Positions 1 to 8,573 are shown, counted from the first letter of the stretch. The stretch is 64,000 nt of DNA from Cellulomonas iranensis NBRC 101100 = JCM 18110 (GCF_001552375.1 NZ_BCRB01000005.1:1-64000), one strand, 5' to 3'. Numbers and translations are program-made. The notes: a model not told the origin generated them from the letters alone.

Positions 1-390
1 GGCCGCACCCCGGCGCGCGGCCGCGGCGGCACGCGACGCACGGGCCTGCGCCAGCCGGCGCGCGGCCTCGGCGGAGATGCGCTCGGGTGTGGCGTGCGGT
101 CGGTCCACGGTCCTGCCTCCTGTCGCCGTGCCGGCGGACGTCGCCGGCACCCCCGTCCCCGGGGTGAGCAGTGATCTGGTGCTCGGCCCCCACATGCCGG
201 CTGCCGCGGCTCCACGCCCCAGACGGCGACGCGTGCTGCTCGCCACCGCCACGACGCGCAGCCCCGTGGAGAACCGGTCGTCGGCCCGGGCCTCCAGCAG
301 TCGCTGCCGGTGCCGCAGGTGGTGCGGCACCAGGTACGCCGCCCACAGGCCCACGAGCGCGAGCGCTGCGGGGCCTGCGAGATCGTTCAC
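1..390 (-). CDS. SepX/GlpR-like divisome membrane protein, 3' end outside window
   Basis: 130 codons are visible from a GTG start, with no stop before the window edge. The N-terminus holds one hydrophobic segment (about residues 6-22, containing GLWAAYLVPHHLRHRQ), followed by a short motif around DDRFSTGLRVVA and then low-complexity Ala/Arg sequence. This matches the start of the actinobacterial SepX/GlpR family, single-pass membrane proteins tied to FtsZ and septum formation in Streptomyces and corynebacteria. Those genes commonly sit beside rimJ and moeA, as here. There is no clear Shine-Dalgarno sequence before the GTG. The family call rests on the N-terminal pattern and the neighbourhood; the C-terminal half cannot be examined. 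Confidence 0.7.
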   Translation of the reverse strand, partial: MNDLAGPAALALVGLWAAYLVPHHLRHRQRLLEARADDRFSTGLRVVAVASSTRRRLGRGAAAAGMWGPSTRSLLTPGTGVPATSAGTATGGRTVDRPHATPERISAEAARRLAQARASRAAAAARRGAA

Positions 391-483
391 GTCACGACGG
401 TAGGGGGCACGGCGCCCGCGACGTCGCACCGGTGCGGCGTGTCGCGCCGACCCACCCGACCGGGGCGGTGCTAATGGGACGCG

Positions 484-1086
484 TCAGGCGTGCGCGCGCC
501 GCCGGTGCCAGCGGGCCACGAGCCCCTCGGGCACGTCCTCCGTGGTCAGCGCGAACGTCCGGTGGTCGCGCCAGCGACCCTGGATGTGCAGGTAGCGCTC
601 GCGGAGCCCCTCGTCGCGGAACCCGAGCTTCTCGACCACGCGCAGCGACGGCCCGTTCTCGGGCCGGATGTTGACCTCGACGCGGTGCAGGCCCAGGGCG
701 CCGAAGCAGTGGTCGGTCGCGAGCGCGACCGCGGTGGGCGTGATGCCACGCCCGGCGACGTGCCGCGACACCCAGTAGCCGATCGCCGCGGACCGCAGCG
801 ACCCGTACTGGATCGCCGACACCGTGAGCTGCCCGACGAGCGCCCGCTCGTGCTCGACCGCGAACGGCAGCGCCTGCCCGTCGCGCGCCTGCGCGGCGAG
901 CGCGCGCACGAACTGCCCGAACGTGGGCCGCGGGCCGCGCACCGGCTCGGGGCTCGTCGCGTCCCACGGCTCGAGCCAGCCGACGTTCTCGGCGCGCAGG
1001 CGCATCCAGGCGTCGCCGTCGCGGCGCCGCAGCGGCCGCAGCCGCACGTCACCGTCGACCAGCTCCACGGGCCACCCCACGGCCAC
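484..1086 (-). CDS. rimJ: RimJ/RimL-type GNAT N-acetyltransferase
   Basis: A 200-residue GNAT protein that would transfer acetyl from acetyl-CoA to the N-terminus of a protein (RimJ acts on ribosomal protein S5) or to a related amine. The RimJ pattern is clear: an early LRPLRRRD segment, GYWVSRHVAGRGI at about 105-117 (acetyl-CoA loop), HRVEVNIRPENGPSLRVVEKLGF at about 132-154, and a late ERYLHI. The GTG start at 1086 is preceded by an AAGGAG-like ribosome site. It lies between the SepX-like gene and moeA on the same strand, a conserved actinobacterial order. The real substrate is not known from sequence. Confidence 0.85.
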   Translation of the reverse strand: MAVGWPVELVDGDVRLRPLRRRDGDAWMRLRAENVGWLEPWDATSPEPVRGPRPTFGQFVRALAAQARDGQALPFAVEHERALVGQLTVSAIQYGSLRSAAIGYWVSRHVAGRGITPTAVALATDHCFGALGLHRVEVNIRPENGPSLRVVEKLGFRDEGLRERYLHIQGRWRDHRTFALTTEDVPEGLVARWHRRRAHA

Positions 1087-1121
1087 GGCTCACGCTCCTT
1101 CCGCGCGACGACGGGCGCGGC

Positions 1122-2366
1122 TCACCCCTCGAGGACGAGGCAGTGCAGCACGCTCCCCGGGTGCACCGCCACGTCCCCCTCCCCCACGACGGCCAGCGCG
1201 TTGGCGTGCGCGAGCGCCGTGGTCGACGGGGCGGACGGGTCACCGATCGGGGTCGCACGGTACCCCTCGTCGGGGGATCCGAGCACGCTGGCGGGCACGA
1301 ACTGCCGCAGCCCGGGCGGCGACACCCAGCCCTCGGTGGCGACGGCGGCCACCGAGGGGCGGAACAGCTCGGCGTGCCCGGCCATCGCGCGCAGCGCCGG
1401 CCGCACGAACACCTCGAACGACACCTGCGCCGCGACCGGGTGCCCCTGCAGCGCGAACAGCGGCACCGTCCGGCCGCCCGCGTCGACGACGTCGAGGCCG
1501 TGCGCACCGACCGTGCCGAATCCGTGCCGCAGGCCGGGCGTCATCGCGACCTGGTCGAGCCGGACCGTGCCGAGCGGCGCGAGGACGTCCTTCACGGTGT
1601 CGTGCGCGAGCTCGGACAGCCCACCCGTGAGGACCACGAGGTCGGCGCGCACGAGCTGGTCCTCGAGCGCCTCGCGCAGCGCTGCCAGCTCGTCGGGGAC
1701 GGCGCCGACGCGCACGGGCGTCGCGCCCGCGTCCCGCACGGCCGCCTCCAGCGCGTGCCCGTCGGCCTCGAAGACCGTGCCCGGGCGGGCCGCGCTCGTC
1801 GGCTCGATCAGCTCGGACCCCACCGACAGCAGCACGACGCGCGGGCGCGGGTGCACGCGCAGCCGCCCACGCCCCAGGGCCGCCGCGAGCGCGATCTGGC
1901 GGGCCCCGAGCCGCGTGCCCGCCGTCAGCACGGTCTCGCCCGCGCGCACGTCCGCGCCGGCGACCCGCACGTGCTGCCCCGCCGTCGCGACGCGCTGGAA
2001 CGCGACCCGCGCCTGCCCGCGGTCGGTCTCCTCGACGGGGACGACCGCGTCGGCGCCCAGCGGCAGCGGCGCCCCCGACGCGACGCGCACGGCCGTGCCG
2101 CCGACGTGCCGCAGGCCGGCGGGGCTGCCGGCGTGCAGGTCGTGCGCGACCGGCAGCGCGGGGCCCTGCGCCCCCGACGCGTACGTGTCGTGCGCGGCGA
2201 CCGCGTAGCCGTCGCGCGCCGCGACCGCGACGGCCGGGACGTCGACCGACGCGACCACGTCGGCCGCGAGGATGCAGCCGGTCGCGTCGTGCAGCACGAC
2301 GTCGAGCGGCGCCACCGGTGCGGCGGCGGCCAGCACGGCGGCGAGATGGTCCTGGACCGTCCTCAT
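1122..2366 (-). CDS. moeA: MoeA-type molybdopterin molybdenumtransferase
   Basis: A 414-residue MoeA/Glp family protein, the usual length, predicted to insert molybdate into adenylylated molybdopterin in the cytoplasm. Visible family landmarks are DGYAV near residue 50, SGAPLPLGADAVVPVEET near 95-112, LLSVGSEL near 180, and the MoCF-like LTGGLSELAHDTVKDVL. Two signatures differ from E. coli MoeA: the usual AMDGYA reads AARDGYA, and the PGNP loop reads LQGHPVA. It may therefore be a divergent paralog rather than the main MoeA. No other cofactor gene lies nearby. The ATG at 2366 was preferred because the longer upstream reading frame is Arg-rich antisense-like sequence. Confidence 0.85.
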   Translation of the reverse strand: MRTVQDHLAAVLAAAAPVAPLDVVLHDATGCILAADVVASVDVPAVAVAARDGYAVAAHDTYASGAQGPALPVAHDLHAGSPAGLRHVGGTAVRVASGAPLPLGADAVVPVEETDRGQARVAFQRVATAGQHVRVAGADVRAGETVLTAGTRLGARQIALAAALGRGRLRVHPRPRVVLLSVGSELIEPTSAARPGTVFEADGHALEAAVRDAGATPVRVGAVPDELAALREALEDQLVRADLVVLTGGLSELAHDTVKDVLAPLGTVRLDQVAMTPGLRHGFGTVGAHGLDVVDAGGRTVPLFALQGHPVAAQVSFEVFVRPALRAMAGHAELFRPSVAAVATEGWVSPPGLRQFVPASVLGSPDEGYRATPIGDPSAPSTTALAHANALAVVGEGDVAVHPGSVLHCLVLEG

Positions 2367-2500
2367 GCGCGCATTGTGCCTGCCGGGCGGCCGTGCGCCG
2401 CGACCGGCGCGCGCGACCGGGCCTCGCCGGGCACGTGCGCCGCACCACGGGCATGACCTCGGTCCGGGTCGGCGGGGCCGGACTTTGAGACACTGGTGCC

Positions 2501-3160
2501 ATGAGCGCCGTCGCCCAGCCCCCCTCCCCTGCGGACGAGGTGGCGCGACGCGCACGACCCCGCGACCCGTCGGAGGAGAAGGACCGGCTGCGGCGCCGGA
2601 TCCGCGAGCAGCGCGCGCACCGCTCGGCGCGGCAGCGCTCGGAGGTCGCGCAGCGGCTCGCGGACGTCGTGCTGACGATCCCCGAGGTGGCCGACGCGCG
2701 CTGCGTGAGCGTCTACGCGTCCCGCCCGACCGAGCCCGGCACGAGCCCCCTGGTCGAGGTGCTCGCGGCGCGCGGCGTGCGGCTCCTGCTGCCCGTGCTG
2801 GGCACGGGCCTGCAGCGCGACTGGGCCGAGTACGCGGGCCCCGACGACCTGCGCGAGCGCGCCCCCGGCCGCCCGCCCGAGCCGGGCGGCGACCCGCTGG
2901 GCGCCGCCGCGCTGGCCGACGCGGACGTGGTGCTCGTGCCCGCGCTGGCGGTCGACGCGGCGGGCGGCCGCCTGGGGCAGGGCGGCGGCTGGTACGACCG
3001 CGTGCTGGCGCACGTGCGCCCGGGCGTGCCCGTGGTCGCGCTGGTCCACGAGGACGAGGTGCTCGGGTCGGTGCCGCGCGCCCCCCACGACGTGGGTGTC
3101 ACGGCCGTCGCGACGCCGACCGGCTGGCGGCGGCTCGGACCGGGCGCGGCCGACGCCTGA
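2501..3160 (+). CDS. 5-formyltetrahydrofolate cyclo-ligase
   Basis: A 219-residue enzyme that converts 5-formyl-THF plus ATP to 5,10-methenyl-THF, returning stored folate to one-carbon metabolism. It has the basic N-terminal nucleotide/substrate segment KDRLRRRIREQR and the family hallmark GGRLGQGGGWYDR at about 162-174, which holds the ATP phosphate loop. The length fits the family with a short extra N-terminus. It is transcribed divergently from moeA. A GACACT hexamer at 2489-2494 lies six bases before the ATG, as in leaderless actinobacterial promoters. Confidence 0.9.
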   Translation: MSAVAQPPSPADEVARRARPRDPSEEKDRLRRRIREQRAHRSARQRSEVAQRLADVVLTIPEVADARCVSVYASRPTEPGTSPLVEVLAARGVRLLLPVLGTGLQRDWAEYAGPDDLRERAPGRPPEPGGDPLGAAALADADVVLVPALAVDAAGGRLGQGGGWYDRVLAHVRPGVPVVALVHEDEVLGSVPRAPHDVGVTAVATPTGWRRLGPGAADA

Positions 3161-3170
3161 CGGCGACGTC

Positions 3171-3184
3171 CCCTGACGTCAGGG
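3171..3184. terminator. Perfect 14-bp palindrome between convergent genes
   Basis: The sequence CCCTGACGTCAGGG is a perfect palindrome in the 49-bp gap between the convergent cyclo-ligase and penicillin acylase genes. An imperfect outer pairing (CGCCTGACG near 3154 with CGTCAGGGCG) could extend the stem. Its position fits a weak bidirectional terminator, but there is no T-tract and a loop-free palindrome could equally bind a protein. Confidence 0.4.
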
Positions 3185-3209
3185 CGCCGGGCGGGCGTGC
3201 CGTCCGGGG

Positions 3210-5780
3210 TCAGTCGCGCGCGGGCGTGAGCGTCAGGTGGGTGACCGCGTCGGCCTCGACCGCGGCCCCGGAGTAGGGCCACGCGAACTGCTCGCCCCGC
3301 GCCCACGCCTCGAGCTGGTCGGCGTAGTGCACGCTCGCGGGGTGGCCCGACGTGCCCGTGAGGTTCACCCACGTCGAGGAGTCGAGGTCGCCGAGGTCGA
3401 CGACCATGCGCATCGACGGGGCCGCCGTCACGGCGTACGACCCGCTCGCGGCGTCCCAGGCCGTCGCGTCGACGATCGACGACCCGCCGCCGACGCGCTG
3501 CGCACGCGGGTTCACGAGCGCGTGCACGACGCCCGGCACGCCCTCGCCACCGAGCACCGGGTGCTCGGGCGCGGCGACGTGCAGCTTGCCCCAGGCCCAG
3601 TCGTCGGTGCGGCTGCCGAGGTGCGCGGTCAGCTCGTGGCGCGCGTTGACGAGCGCGCGCGCGAGCACGTCGTCGCGGCCCTCCACGACGCCCGACGTCG
3701 TCCGGTCGTCCCACCACGGCGACGTGGGGTCCTCGAGCATGCCGTGCACGACCTCGAGCCACCGCGAGCCGCCGTCGGGGCCGTGCCCGGCGGGCAGGTC
3801 GTCCGTGAACGTCAGCTCGAGGACCTGCGCCCACACGGCCGCGAAGTACATGGCCGCCGCCGAGTCCGGGTCCATCGACCGGTCCCACGTGCGCAGCAGC
3901 TCCTGGCCGCCCGCGTCGAACGCGTCGTCGAGCTCGACCTCGAGCAGCGCCGGCACCAGGACGTCGGCGTAGGGGCTGTGCCGGTCGGTCTGCAGCGCCG
4001 CGGTCGAGGCGACGTCGACCTTGTCGCCCGCGGCGATCTGCTGCGCGAGCAGGTCGCGGATGCGCTGGCTGCGGAAGCCGTAGTCGGTGTCCCGGGCGAG
4101 GAACGGCCCCTCGCCGGCGCGCGTGACGGCCTGGTTGGCGGCCACGACGAAGCCCTCGGCGGGGTCGAGCACGCGCGGCATGTCGGCGGGCTCGACCCAC
4201 CCCTGCCAGTCGTAGCGCGAGTCCCAGCCGGGACGGGGCCAGGTGCCGTCGGACGGCACGGGTCCGTCGACGACGGCCCGCACGGGCACGCGCCCGGGCG
4301 CCTGGTAGCCGATGTGCCCGTCGGTCGTCGCGAAGACGATGTTCTGCGCGGGCACCTCGAACAGGACGGCCGCCGCGGCGACGTCGGCCGCGTCGGACGC
4401 CGTCATCATCGCGAAGACGGCGTCGCCCGTGCGGCCGGGCGTCAGGGCGGTCCACGCGAGCGCGACCTCGAAGCGTGAGCCGGGCGCGTCGTCGGGCACG
4501 GGTCCGCGCGCGACGCCGTCGAGGTCGAGCACGTCGGACACGATCGGGCCGTGCGCCGTGGCCCTGACCTCGAGCTCGACGTCGTCGCCGCCCGCGACGG
4601 AGATCGTCTCGGTGCGCACCTGCAGCGGGCGCCGCTCGCCGTCGACGAGCACGCGGTCCCCGTCGACGCGCTCGAGGAAGAAGTCGGTGACGTCGGCGCC
4701 CATGTTCGTCAGGCCCCACGCGAGGTCGCCGTTGTGGCCGATGATCACGCCGGGCAGGCCCGCGAGCGCGAACCCCGTGACGTCGAACGGGCAGTCCGCC
4801 GCGACGTCGGCGCAGCGCAGCCCGACCTGCGACCAGATGCCGGGGGCCGAGATGCCCAGGTGGGGGTCGTTGGCGAGCAGCGGCTTGCCGGACGCGGTGT
4901 GCTCGCCCGCGACGACCCACGAGTTCGAGCCGACGCCCTCGCCCCGGCCGACGAGCTGCGGCACCGCGGCGAGCGCGCGGTCCGCCGCCGCGAGCGCGTC
5001 CTGCAGCGCGTCGTCGGCGAGCGCGAGGCCGGCGCCGTCGGCGACGGTGGCCGCGCCGTCCGCGACGTCGGTCGCGGTGACGATCGGCAGGTGCTGGTCC
5101 TGCGGGTAGGCGGGGAAGAGCTCCTCGACGCGCGCGACGTCGGGCACCGCGCGGTACGTCATGGCGCGCTCGAGCTCGGCGTCGTAGTTGGAGCGCAGGT
5201 CCCACGCCATGGCCTTGAGCCACGCGAGCGAGTCGACCGGGTCCCACGGCGCGGGCGCGGTCTGCGGCACGCGCAGGCCCAGCACGGTGTACTCGACGGC
5301 GATCGCGCCCGGGTCGCGGTCGGCCAGGTAGGCGTTGACGCCGTCGGCGTACGCCTGCAGGTAGCCGCGCGTGTCGTCGGTGAGCAGGTCCCACTCCTGC
5401 TCGGCGACGCGCCGCCAGCCGAGCGTGCGGATCACCTTGTCCGCCTCGAGGGCCTGCTCGTTCGCGCCGACGAGCTCGGACAGCCGCCCGGCGGTGACGT
5501 GCCGGCGGTAGTCCATCTCGAAGAAGCGGTCCTGCGCGGTGACGTACCCCTGCGCGCGGAACAGGTCGTCGGTCGAGCCCGCGACGATGGTCGGCACGCC
5601 GCGTGCGTCGCGCGTGACCTGCACGTCGGCCGCGAGGCCGGGGACCTCGAGGGTGCCCGAGACCTCGGGCAGGGGGCGGCGCACGAGGAGGGTCGTCACG
5701 AGCGCGGTGGCCAGCAGCGCGAGCACGACGACGACGGCGACGACGACGGACGCGGTCCGCAGACGATGGCGACGGGGCAC
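3210..5780 (-). CDS. Penicillin acylase family (Ntn-hydrolase) membrane-anchored protein
   Basis: 856 residues from a GTG start. Residues 1-12 are basic and about 10-33 form one strong hydrophobic segment, so the enzyme is exported or anchored outside. The precursor has the penicillin/acyl-homoserine-lactone acylase layout: an alpha region with DDLFRAQGYVTAQDRFFEMD at about 71-90, a linker ending GRGEGVG, then the expected autocatalytic cleavage site before Ser285 in GSNSWVV, followed by SGKPLLANDPHL. After cleavage Ser285 would be the N-terminal nucleophile. The substrate (beta-lactam, acyl-homoserine lactone or other amide) cannot be told. An HrcA-type operator lies 44 bp upstream, between it and the FmdB gene. 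Confidence 0.88.
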   Translation of the reverse strand: MPRRHRLRTASVVVAVVVVLALLATALVTTLLVRRPLPEVSGTLEVPGLAADVQVTRDARGVPTIVAGSTDDLFRAQGYVTAQDRFFEMDYRRHVTAGRLSELVGANEQALEADKVIRTLGWRRVAEQEWDLLTDDTRGYLQAYADGVNAYLADRDPGAIAVEYTVLGLRVPQTAPAPWDPVDSLAWLKAMAWDLRSNYDAELERAMTYRAVPDVARVEELFPAYPQDQHLPIVTATDVADGAATVADGAGLALADDALQDALAAADRALAAVPQLVGRGEGVGSNSWVVAGEHTASGKPLLANDPHLGISAPGIWSQVGLRCADVAADCPFDVTGFALAGLPGVIIGHNGDLAWGLTNMGADVTDFFLERVDGDRVLVDGERRPLQVRTETISVAGGDDVELEVRATAHGPIVSDVLDLDGVARGPVPDDAPGSRFEVALAWTALTPGRTGDAVFAMMTASDAADVAAAAVLFEVPAQNIVFATTDGHIGYQAPGRVPVRAVVDGPVPSDGTWPRPGWDSRYDWQGWVEPADMPRVLDPAEGFVVAANQAVTRAGEGPFLARDTDYGFRSQRIRDLLAQQIAAGDKVDVASTAALQTDRHSPYADVLVPALLEVELDDAFDAGGQELLRTWDRSMDPDSAAAMYFAAVWAQVLELTFTDDLPAGHGPDGGSRWLEVVHGMLEDPTSPWWDDRTTSGVVEGRDDVLARALVNARHELTAHLGSRTDDWAWGKLHVAAPEHPVLGGEGVPGVVHALVNPRAQRVGGGSSIVDATAWDAASGSYAVTAAPSMRMVVDLGDLDSSTWVNLTGTSGHPASVHYADQLEAWARGEQFAWPYSGAAVEADAVTHLTLTPARD

Positions 5781-5805
5781 CTTCGCAGGGTACCCGCGAG
5801 GCCGC

Positions 5806-5850
5806 TTGACGGGAGGCGTACAGTTGGCACTCGGACCCCGAGAGTGCCAA
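5806..5850. promoter_or_regulatory. CIRCE-like HrcA operator (arms 5824-5832 and 5842-5850)
   Basis: Nine-base arms TTGGCACTC and GAGTGCCAA are perfectly inverted around a nine-base spacer. CIRCE is TTAGCACTC-N9-GAGTGCTAA, so spacing is exact and each arm differs by one symmetric base. A TTGACG hexamer at 5806-5811 may be a -35 element. HrcA is the heat-shock repressor of groESL. Here the site lies between divergent penicillin acylase (44 bp) and FmdB (110 bp) genes, so either or both could be heat-regulated. Confidence 0.75.
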
Positions 5851-5960
5851 GCCGCAGGACCCGCGAGGAGTGCTCCGGCAGCACGCCGCAGCGCACTGCG
5901 CAGCCCCGGGGATCGGATCGAGGACCGTCGGGGACGCCCGGCGACGACGAGGGAGAACCA

Positions 5961-6311
5961 GTGCCCACCTACGCCTACCGCTGCACGGCCTGCGAGCACG
6001 CCTTCGAGGTCCAGCAGTCCTTCACCGACGACTCGCTCACGGTCTGCCCCGAGTGCGCCGGACGCCTGCGCAAGGTGTTCTCGTCCGTCGGCGTCGTGTT
6101 CAAGGGCTCGGGCTTCTACCGCAACGACGCCCGCGCGGGCGGGTCGACGAGCGCCTCGAGCACCACGTCGTCGAGCACGTCGTCCAGCGGCGGCACGTCG
6201 TCGGGCGGCAGCACGTCGTCCGGCACGACGTCGGGCTCGTCGACGTCGACGACGGCCGGCACGACCTCCGCGGCGCCGGCGACCTCCGCGGCACCGGCCG
6301 CGTCCGCCTGA
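5961..6311 (+). CDS. FmdB family zinc-ribbon regulatory protein
   Basis: A 116-residue protein starting MPTYAYRCTACEHAFEV, with cysteine pairs C8-x2-C11 and C29-x2-C32 that would hold one zinc ion, then GVVFKGSGFYRNDAR near 44-58. This is the FmdB/CxxC_CXXC_SSSS family, named for a putative regulator of formamidase but mostly of unknown role. From about residue 61 the tail is almost entirely Ser, Thr, Gly and Ala, as is usual for actinobacterial members. The GTG at 5961 follows GGGAGAA. It heads a run with the SAF and mscL genes and lies downstream of the CIRCE-like operator. Confidence 0.85.
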   Translation: MPTYAYRCTACEHAFEVQQSFTDDSLTVCPECAGRLRKVFSSVGVVFKGSGFYRNDARAGGSTSASSTTSSSTSSSGGTSSGGSTSSGTTSGSSTSTTAGTTSAAPATSAAPAASA

Positions 6312-6416
6312 CCCCCGGACGCCGCGAGCCGCCCACAGGCCTCGCTGCGTCGCCCCGGTCCCCGGTGGCGCGTCCTGCGCCACGCGGCGCACCCGACGGG
6401 TCCTAGCGTCCCGCAG

Positions 6417-7139
6417 GTGAGCCTCCTGCCGACGCCACCCGGCCCGGACCCCGCCGCCCGGTCCGCGTCGGGCGCGCCCCCGCCCCTGCCGGTCGCGCGC
6501 CCGACGCCGGCACGACGGTGGCGCCTGCTGCTGTGGCGGTCGCGCGCGCTCGTCGCCGCGCTGTGCCTCGGCGCGACCGCCGCGGCGGTCGTGCACGCGG
6601 TGCGCCCACCCCCGCCGGCCACGGTCCCCGTGGTCGTGCTGACCCGCGACGTGCCCGCCGGCACGACACTGACGCCGGACGACGTCACCGTGGCCCGGGT
6701 CGCGCCCGGCGCCGCACCGCAGCGCGTGGTCACCACCGTGCCGGACGCGGTCGGCGGGGTCACGGCCGTCGCGCTGCCGGCGAGCATGCCGCTCGCGCCG
6801 GCACTCCTGGTGGACGCCGCGCTGACCGGGCCGCCCGGCACCGTGGTGACGGCGGTGCGCCTCGACGACCCCGCGGTGGCCGCGCTGCTCACCCCGGGCC
6901 TGCGGGTGGACCTCGTCGCGGCGCGACCCGAGGGCGGCCACGGCCGTACCGTCGCGCGGCGCGCGCTCGTGCTCCCCGCCCCCGCCGACGGCCCGGCCGG
7001 CGCGGGCGGCGGCCTGCTCGGGGGCGTCGCCGCACCCGACGAGGCGCCGCCCGTCGTCGTCGCGCTGACGCCGGACGAGGCCCTCGCCGTGGCCGAGTCG
7101 TCCGCCTCGTCCCGACTGGTGGCGGTCGTCGTGCCATGA
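6417..7139 (+). CDS. SAF-domain (CpaB/RcpC-like) membrane protein
   Basis: A 240-residue protein with a Pro-rich cytoplasmic start, one hydrophobic segment at about 42-62 (ALVAALCLGATAAAVVHAV), and an SAF domain beginning VPVVVLTRDVPAGTTLTPDDV at about 71-91. SAF domains occur in Flp pilus assembly protein CpaB and antifreeze-like proteins. No other pilus gene is nearby, so a pilus role is unproven. A TAGCGT hexamer seven bases before the GTG at 6417, and the lack of a Shine-Dalgarno sequence, suggest a leaderless transcript. mscL follows 43 bp downstream. Confidence 0.75.
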   Translation: MSLLPTPPGPDPAARSASGAPPPLPVARPTPARRWRLLLWRSRALVAALCLGATAAAVVHAVRPPPPATVPVVVLTRDVPAGTTLTPDDVTVARVAPGAAPQRVVTTVPDAVGGVTAVALPASMPLAPALLVDAALTGPPGTVVTAVRLDDPAVAALLTPGLRVDLVAARPEGGHGRTVARRALVLPAPADGPAGAGGGLLGGVAAPDEAPPVVVALTPDEALAVAESSASSRLVAVVVP

Positions 7140-7182
7140 TCGGCAGGAACCAGTCGGTGAGGGCGACCAGCGGGAGGACCCG

Positions 7183-7830
7183 GTGTCGGACAGCATGCGC
7201 GAAGGGCTGCGGGGGGCGGGCGACCGGCTCCGCGCCGTGGGCGGCAGCTCCCAGGTCAAGGGCATGGCCAAGGTCTTCCAGGGCTTCAAGGACTTCATCT
7301 CGCGCGGCAACGCGATCGAGCTCGCGGTCGGCGTGGTCGTCGGCGCCGCGTTCACCGCGGTGGTCGGTGCGCTGCAGGACGGGTTCATCAGCCCGCTCAT
7401 CGGCTGGGTGTTCGGCAAGCCGAACCTCGCGGGCCTGTGGGACATCGGCCCCTACACGTGGCGCACCCCCGGCCCGGGCGAGGACCCGATCGCTCCCATC
7501 CAGGTGGGCGTGATCCTCAACGCGCTGCTCCAGTTCCTCATCACGGCCGCGGCGATCTACTTCCTCATCGTCGTGCCGCTCAACGCGCTCGCCGCGCGCC
7601 GCAAGAAGGGCGTCGAGGACGAGCCCGCGGCGCCGGCCGAGGACATCCTGCTGCTGCAGGAGATCCGCGACCTGCTGTCGCAGCGTCTGACGCCCGCGAT
7701 CGTCAACGACACGACCACGACGCCGGGCGACCCCGCGGCCGGCACGCCACCGGTCGCACCGCCGCCCGCACCGGGCACTCCCCCGGCGCCCGGCGCACCG
7801 CCGAGCATCCCGCCGGGCACGCACCCCTGA
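7183..7830 (+). CDS. mscL: Large-conductance mechanosensitive channel MscL
   Basis: A 215-residue MscL that would open under membrane tension to release solutes during hypo-osmotic shock. It has the N-terminal helix FQGFKDFISRGN, TM1 ELAVGVVVGAAFTAVVGAL, a periplasmic loop, TM2 ILNALLQFLITAAAIYFLIV, and the cytoplasmic helix with LLLQEIRDLL. It is longer than the usual 130-150 residues because of an extra N-terminal stretch of about 27 residues and a Pro/Ala/Thr-rich tail of about 45. The GTG at 7183 is preceded by GGGAGGAC; an internal ATG at MAKVFQGFK is an alternative start. Confidence 0.95.
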   Translation: MSDSMREGLRGAGDRLRAVGGSSQVKGMAKVFQGFKDFISRGNAIELAVGVVVGAAFTAVVGALQDGFISPLIGWVFGKPNLAGLWDIGPYTWRTPGPGEDPIAPIQVGVILNALLQFLITAAAIYFLIVVPLNALAARRKKGVEDEPAAPAEDILLLQEIRDLLSQRLTPAIVNDTTTTPGDPAAGTPPVAPPPAPGTPPAPGAPPSIPPGTHP

Positions 7831-7880
7831 CCCGGGCGCGCCGGCCCGTCGCAGCACCAGGACGGGCGGTGCCACCTGGA

Positions 7881-7941
7881 CGACACCGGAGCCGTCGGAG
7901 CCCCGGCGGTGGGCGACACCGGAGCCGCCGGAGCCCCGGCG
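7881..7941. repeat. Two 28-bp direct repeats, period 33 bp
   Basis: Copies at 7881-7908 and 7914-7941 start CGACACCGGAGCC and differ at one base. They lie between the convergent mscL gene and the small disordered-protein gene. No hairpin or T-tract is obvious, so they look like intergenic tandem-repeat growth. Confidence 0.6.
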
Positions 7942-7952
7942 CCCTGACGGGC

Positions 7953-8360
7953 TCACCAGTGGGGCGGCTTCTCCCGACGCAGCCGGTCGTCGTTCGACGA
8001 CGGCTCCTCGCGCCCCCAGCCCCGGTCCGAGTCGTCCGCCGAGCGGGTCGCCCGCCACGGGTCGTCCACCGGGTCGGCGGGGGCGGACCCGCCCCCGCCC
8101 GGGCGGCCGGTCGCCACGTCGGCGGCGGACCCGGTGGACGGCGTCCCAGCCGACGGCGCTGCGCGGACGCCCGACGGCTCCGACACGCGACCGGACGGAC
8201 CTGGCACGGACGGCGCCGACACCGCGGGAGCGGACGGCGCGGGCACCGACGCCGCGGGAGCGGGCGGCGCTGCGTGCACTGAGCGGAGGACGGACTCGTC
8301 CGTGCCGACCGTCCCCGACGGTCGCACGGCCCGGCGGGGGCGACGCGGTGCAGCACTCAC
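7953..8360 (-). CDS. Hypothetical disordered protein with conserved-looking C-terminus
   Basis: A 135-residue protein from a GTG start, rich in Ala, Pro, Ser and Gly through the middle and without a membrane segment. Only the C-terminal third looks structured or conserved: VDDPWRATRSADDSDRGWGR and the end DDRLRREKPPHW. Short RPPHW-like ends recur in uncharacterised actinobacterial proteins, which supports this being real, but no function is known to me. High G/C at third positions in this frame also favours coding. It lies convergent to mscL, with a long hairpin upstream. Confidence 0.55.
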   Translation of the reverse strand: MSAAPRRPRRAVRPSGTVGTDESVLRSVHAAPPAPAASVPAPSAPAVSAPSVPGPSGRVSEPSGVRAAPSAGTPSTGSAADVATGRPGGGGSAPADPVDDPWRATRSADDSDRGWGREEPSSNDDRLRREKPPHW

Positions 8361-8438
8361 CCCCCGATCCTCCCACCGCACGAGCGCACCCGGCCGGCCG
8401 CCACCCCTCCCCGGGAGCCACGCCCCGTCCCGCACGCG

Positions 8439-8494
8439 CGAACGCGGGGTTCGGCCGCTTCTCGGACACCACGAGCGGCCGAACCCCGCGTTCG
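8439..8494. repeat. Perfect 21-bp inverted repeat with 14-nt loop
   Basis: Arms 8439-8459 (starting CGAACGCGGGGTT) and 8474-8494 are exactly complementary around TCTCGGACACCACG. It lies in the 301-bp gap (8361-8661) downstream of the helicase-like gene and upstream of the small gene, both on the minus strand. It could terminate the large gene's transcript, or be a dispersed intergenic repeat. No T-run follows on either side. Confidence 0.8.
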
Positions 8495-8573
8495 TCGCGG
8501 GTTCGATGCCGTGGGGACCGGGCGGACCTCGATGACGGTCGGGGATGACGGGCAGCGCCCGTCGAGCGGGCTG

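Noticed and set aside
392-2208. Long plus-strand open frames opposite the acetyltransferase and moeA genes
   Set aside because: Arg/Pro/Ala-rich shadows of high-GC genes on the minus strand with no domain or ribosome site.
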